This document shows, one piece after another, positions 63,213 to 64,000 of a stretch of 64,000 nucleotides of DNA. Position 1 is the first letter of the stretch, and every line of letters starts with the position of its first letter. The notes below the pieces were generated by a model, which saw nothing but the letters and a program-made list of their open reading frames with translations, was not told where the DNA came from and did not search any database. A program made the position numbers and the translations under genes. This DNA comes from Acanthornis magna (Eukaryota; Chordata; Aves; Passeriformes; Acanthizidae), in assembly GCA_036785705.1 (NCBI GenBank), contig JAWUZG010000015.1:4169001-4233000 (forward strand), read 5' to 3'.

Positions 63213-63222
63213 CTGTCAATCA
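63213..63222 (-). promoter_or_regulatory. PBX-MEIS composite site
   Basis: CTGTCAATCA is the exact complement of TGATTGACAG, the composite PBX-MEIS/PREP recognition sequence (TGAT half-site plus TGACAG half-site). TGACCTTGG, resembling an orphan nuclear receptor half-site, lies about ten bases upstream. Both lie inside the CpG island, which favours a role in the promoter. Confidence 0.5.
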
Positions 63223-63271
63223 CCAGCCCCGAGCAGCCTGCTAGAGCCAGGAGGGCACTGCGCCAGCCCGA

Positions 63272-63297
63272 GGGAGAATGGGGAGGGGGGACGGGGG
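63272..63297 (+). other. potential G-quadruplex in the CpG island
   Basis: G tracts of 3, 4, 6 and 5 are separated by loops AGAAT, A and AC. A further G6-AGA-G7 block lies at 63628-63643. Quadruplex motifs are common in CpG-island promoters. Confidence 0.55.
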
Positions 63298-63411
63298 CAT
63301 TAAAAAAAAAAAAAAATTAAACCCTAAACCAGCTGGGAACAGTTATCTCGCAAGCCCTGGCTCATCCTTACAACACATCTCGCCTGCCCACCTCAATACG
63401 GAGCAACTCAT

Positions 63412-63425
63412 CTGCCGGCCGGCAG
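63412..63425. other. 14-bp GC palindrome
   Basis: CTGCCGGCCGGCAG is a perfect palindrome within the island. It resembles paired GCCNNNGGC AP-2-like half-sites. A few 14-bp palindromes are expected by chance in the window. Confidence 0.4.
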
Positions 63426-64000
63426 CAGCGCTCAGCATCTCTGGAAAGTCTTAGAGTGATGTTTCTATCTTTAGTTCAAAACGTCTTTTTAGTCTTAGAT
63501 GTCTCTGTTTTGGAATTAAAGACAATCAGCTTTATACACTCTCCTGGAGGGGAGGAGGGAAGGGAATATTGAGAGGAGTCTATTAAACTGTTGGCAGCGA
63601 TAGTCTGTAAGCTCTGTGTCAGTAAATGGGGGGAGAGGGGGGGCTGTTGCCAATTGTGTTTCCTGTCTGAGTGTCTCGTTCAGTTCTGGGAGCAGCCGTA
63701 GCCGGTCGTCACCTCTGTCCCGGCGGGGGGTGAGGAGCTCGCTCAGGCTCTTAGCAAGAGCTCTTACAAAACTGCGAGATCAAAAAAATAATATGATTTT
63801 CGCTGAGGGTAATCGTCCTCCTGCACTACACTAGATCACGTAGTAAACCGTCGTCCGGCAGCCAAATTCAGCGGTGCAAACCTTGGGCCCTTCCCCATCA
63901 CCCGCCCCATCCCTCCCCGGGGTGCAGGGCAGCCGCCAGCCCCCGCCAGGCTGTTCTCGGGGGTCTCCCATCGCCGCCAAAGGCTCCGCCGCTTCTGCTC

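Larger units (their letters stand above)
63000..64000. promoter_or_regulatory. CpG island, probable promoter/first exon region
   Basis: CpG density jumps here: about twenty CpGs occur in 63001-63120 alone, and density is high again from about 63650 to the window end, with an AT-richer bridge at 63300-63600. A CCAAT box lies at 63650-63654 and a GC box (CCCGCCCC) at 63901-63908, with no convincing TATA box, as in housekeeping and developmental CpG promoters. Short frames (95 codons from 63033, 72 codons from 63616) match no protein. The island runs off the right edge, so the gene is probably to the right. I cannot identify it. The direction of transcription is not shown by the sequence. Confidence 0.7.

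Noticed and set aside
63033..63320. ATG-initiated 95-codon frame in the CpG island as a first coding exon
   Set aside because: GC-rich islands give open frames readily. The C-terminal end reads into an A-run and no family is recognised.

Overview
This window looks like intergenic vertebrate DNA, most likely from a bird. The clearest lineage marker is a CR1 LINE fragment at about 25125-25255, antisense, which ends in the octamer tail (ATTCTATG-like on the minus strand) and carries the stretch shared by avian CR1 3' ends. Interspersed repeats are sparse, simple repeats are clean, base composition is mixed AT/GC with few CpGs, and there are no operons, ribosome binding sites or long ORFs. I cannot name the species.

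I find no protein-coding gene, tRNA or rRNA that I can support. The longest open frame without a simple repeat is 194 codons (25490-26074, minus), a length that chance can produce in 64 kb read in six frames. It shows no domain, splice-site context or composition that I recognise. The long Arg/Glu/Gly, Ser/Leu and Phe/Leu/Ser frames are readings through pentanucleotide and GA/GAAA simple repeats.

Layout: 1-350 may be the 3' end of a retroposed transcript (AATAAA, then A24). From 351 to about 62 kb the sequence is non-coding and holds several blocks that look like conserved regulatory DNA because they are AT-rich, non-repetitive and dense in homeodomain-type sites: 6120-6600, 23560-24080, 26262-26460, 34370-34680, 52950-53420, 54480-55400 and 59880-60200. 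Conservation itself cannot be measured here. Two long, nearly pure 5-bp arrays lie 11 kb apart in opposite orientation (32444-32602 and 43592-43844). The second contains a textbook G-quadruplex motif. A four-unit perfect heat-shock element lies at 41627-41644.

The right end changes character. A 300-bp polypurine tract (62661-62956) abuts a CpG island (about 63000 to the window end). The island has a CCAAT box, a GC box, a PBX-MEIS composite site and a quadruplex motif, and no convincing TATA box. It is probably the promoter or first-exon region of a gene whose coding part lies beyond the right edge. The preceding 62 kb with scattered enhancer-like blocks would fit the flank of a developmental regulator. 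That last step is inference and I cannot name the gene.

No CRISPR array, phage, operon or other self-contained undescribed system is visible. The items worth checking are regulatory and structural.
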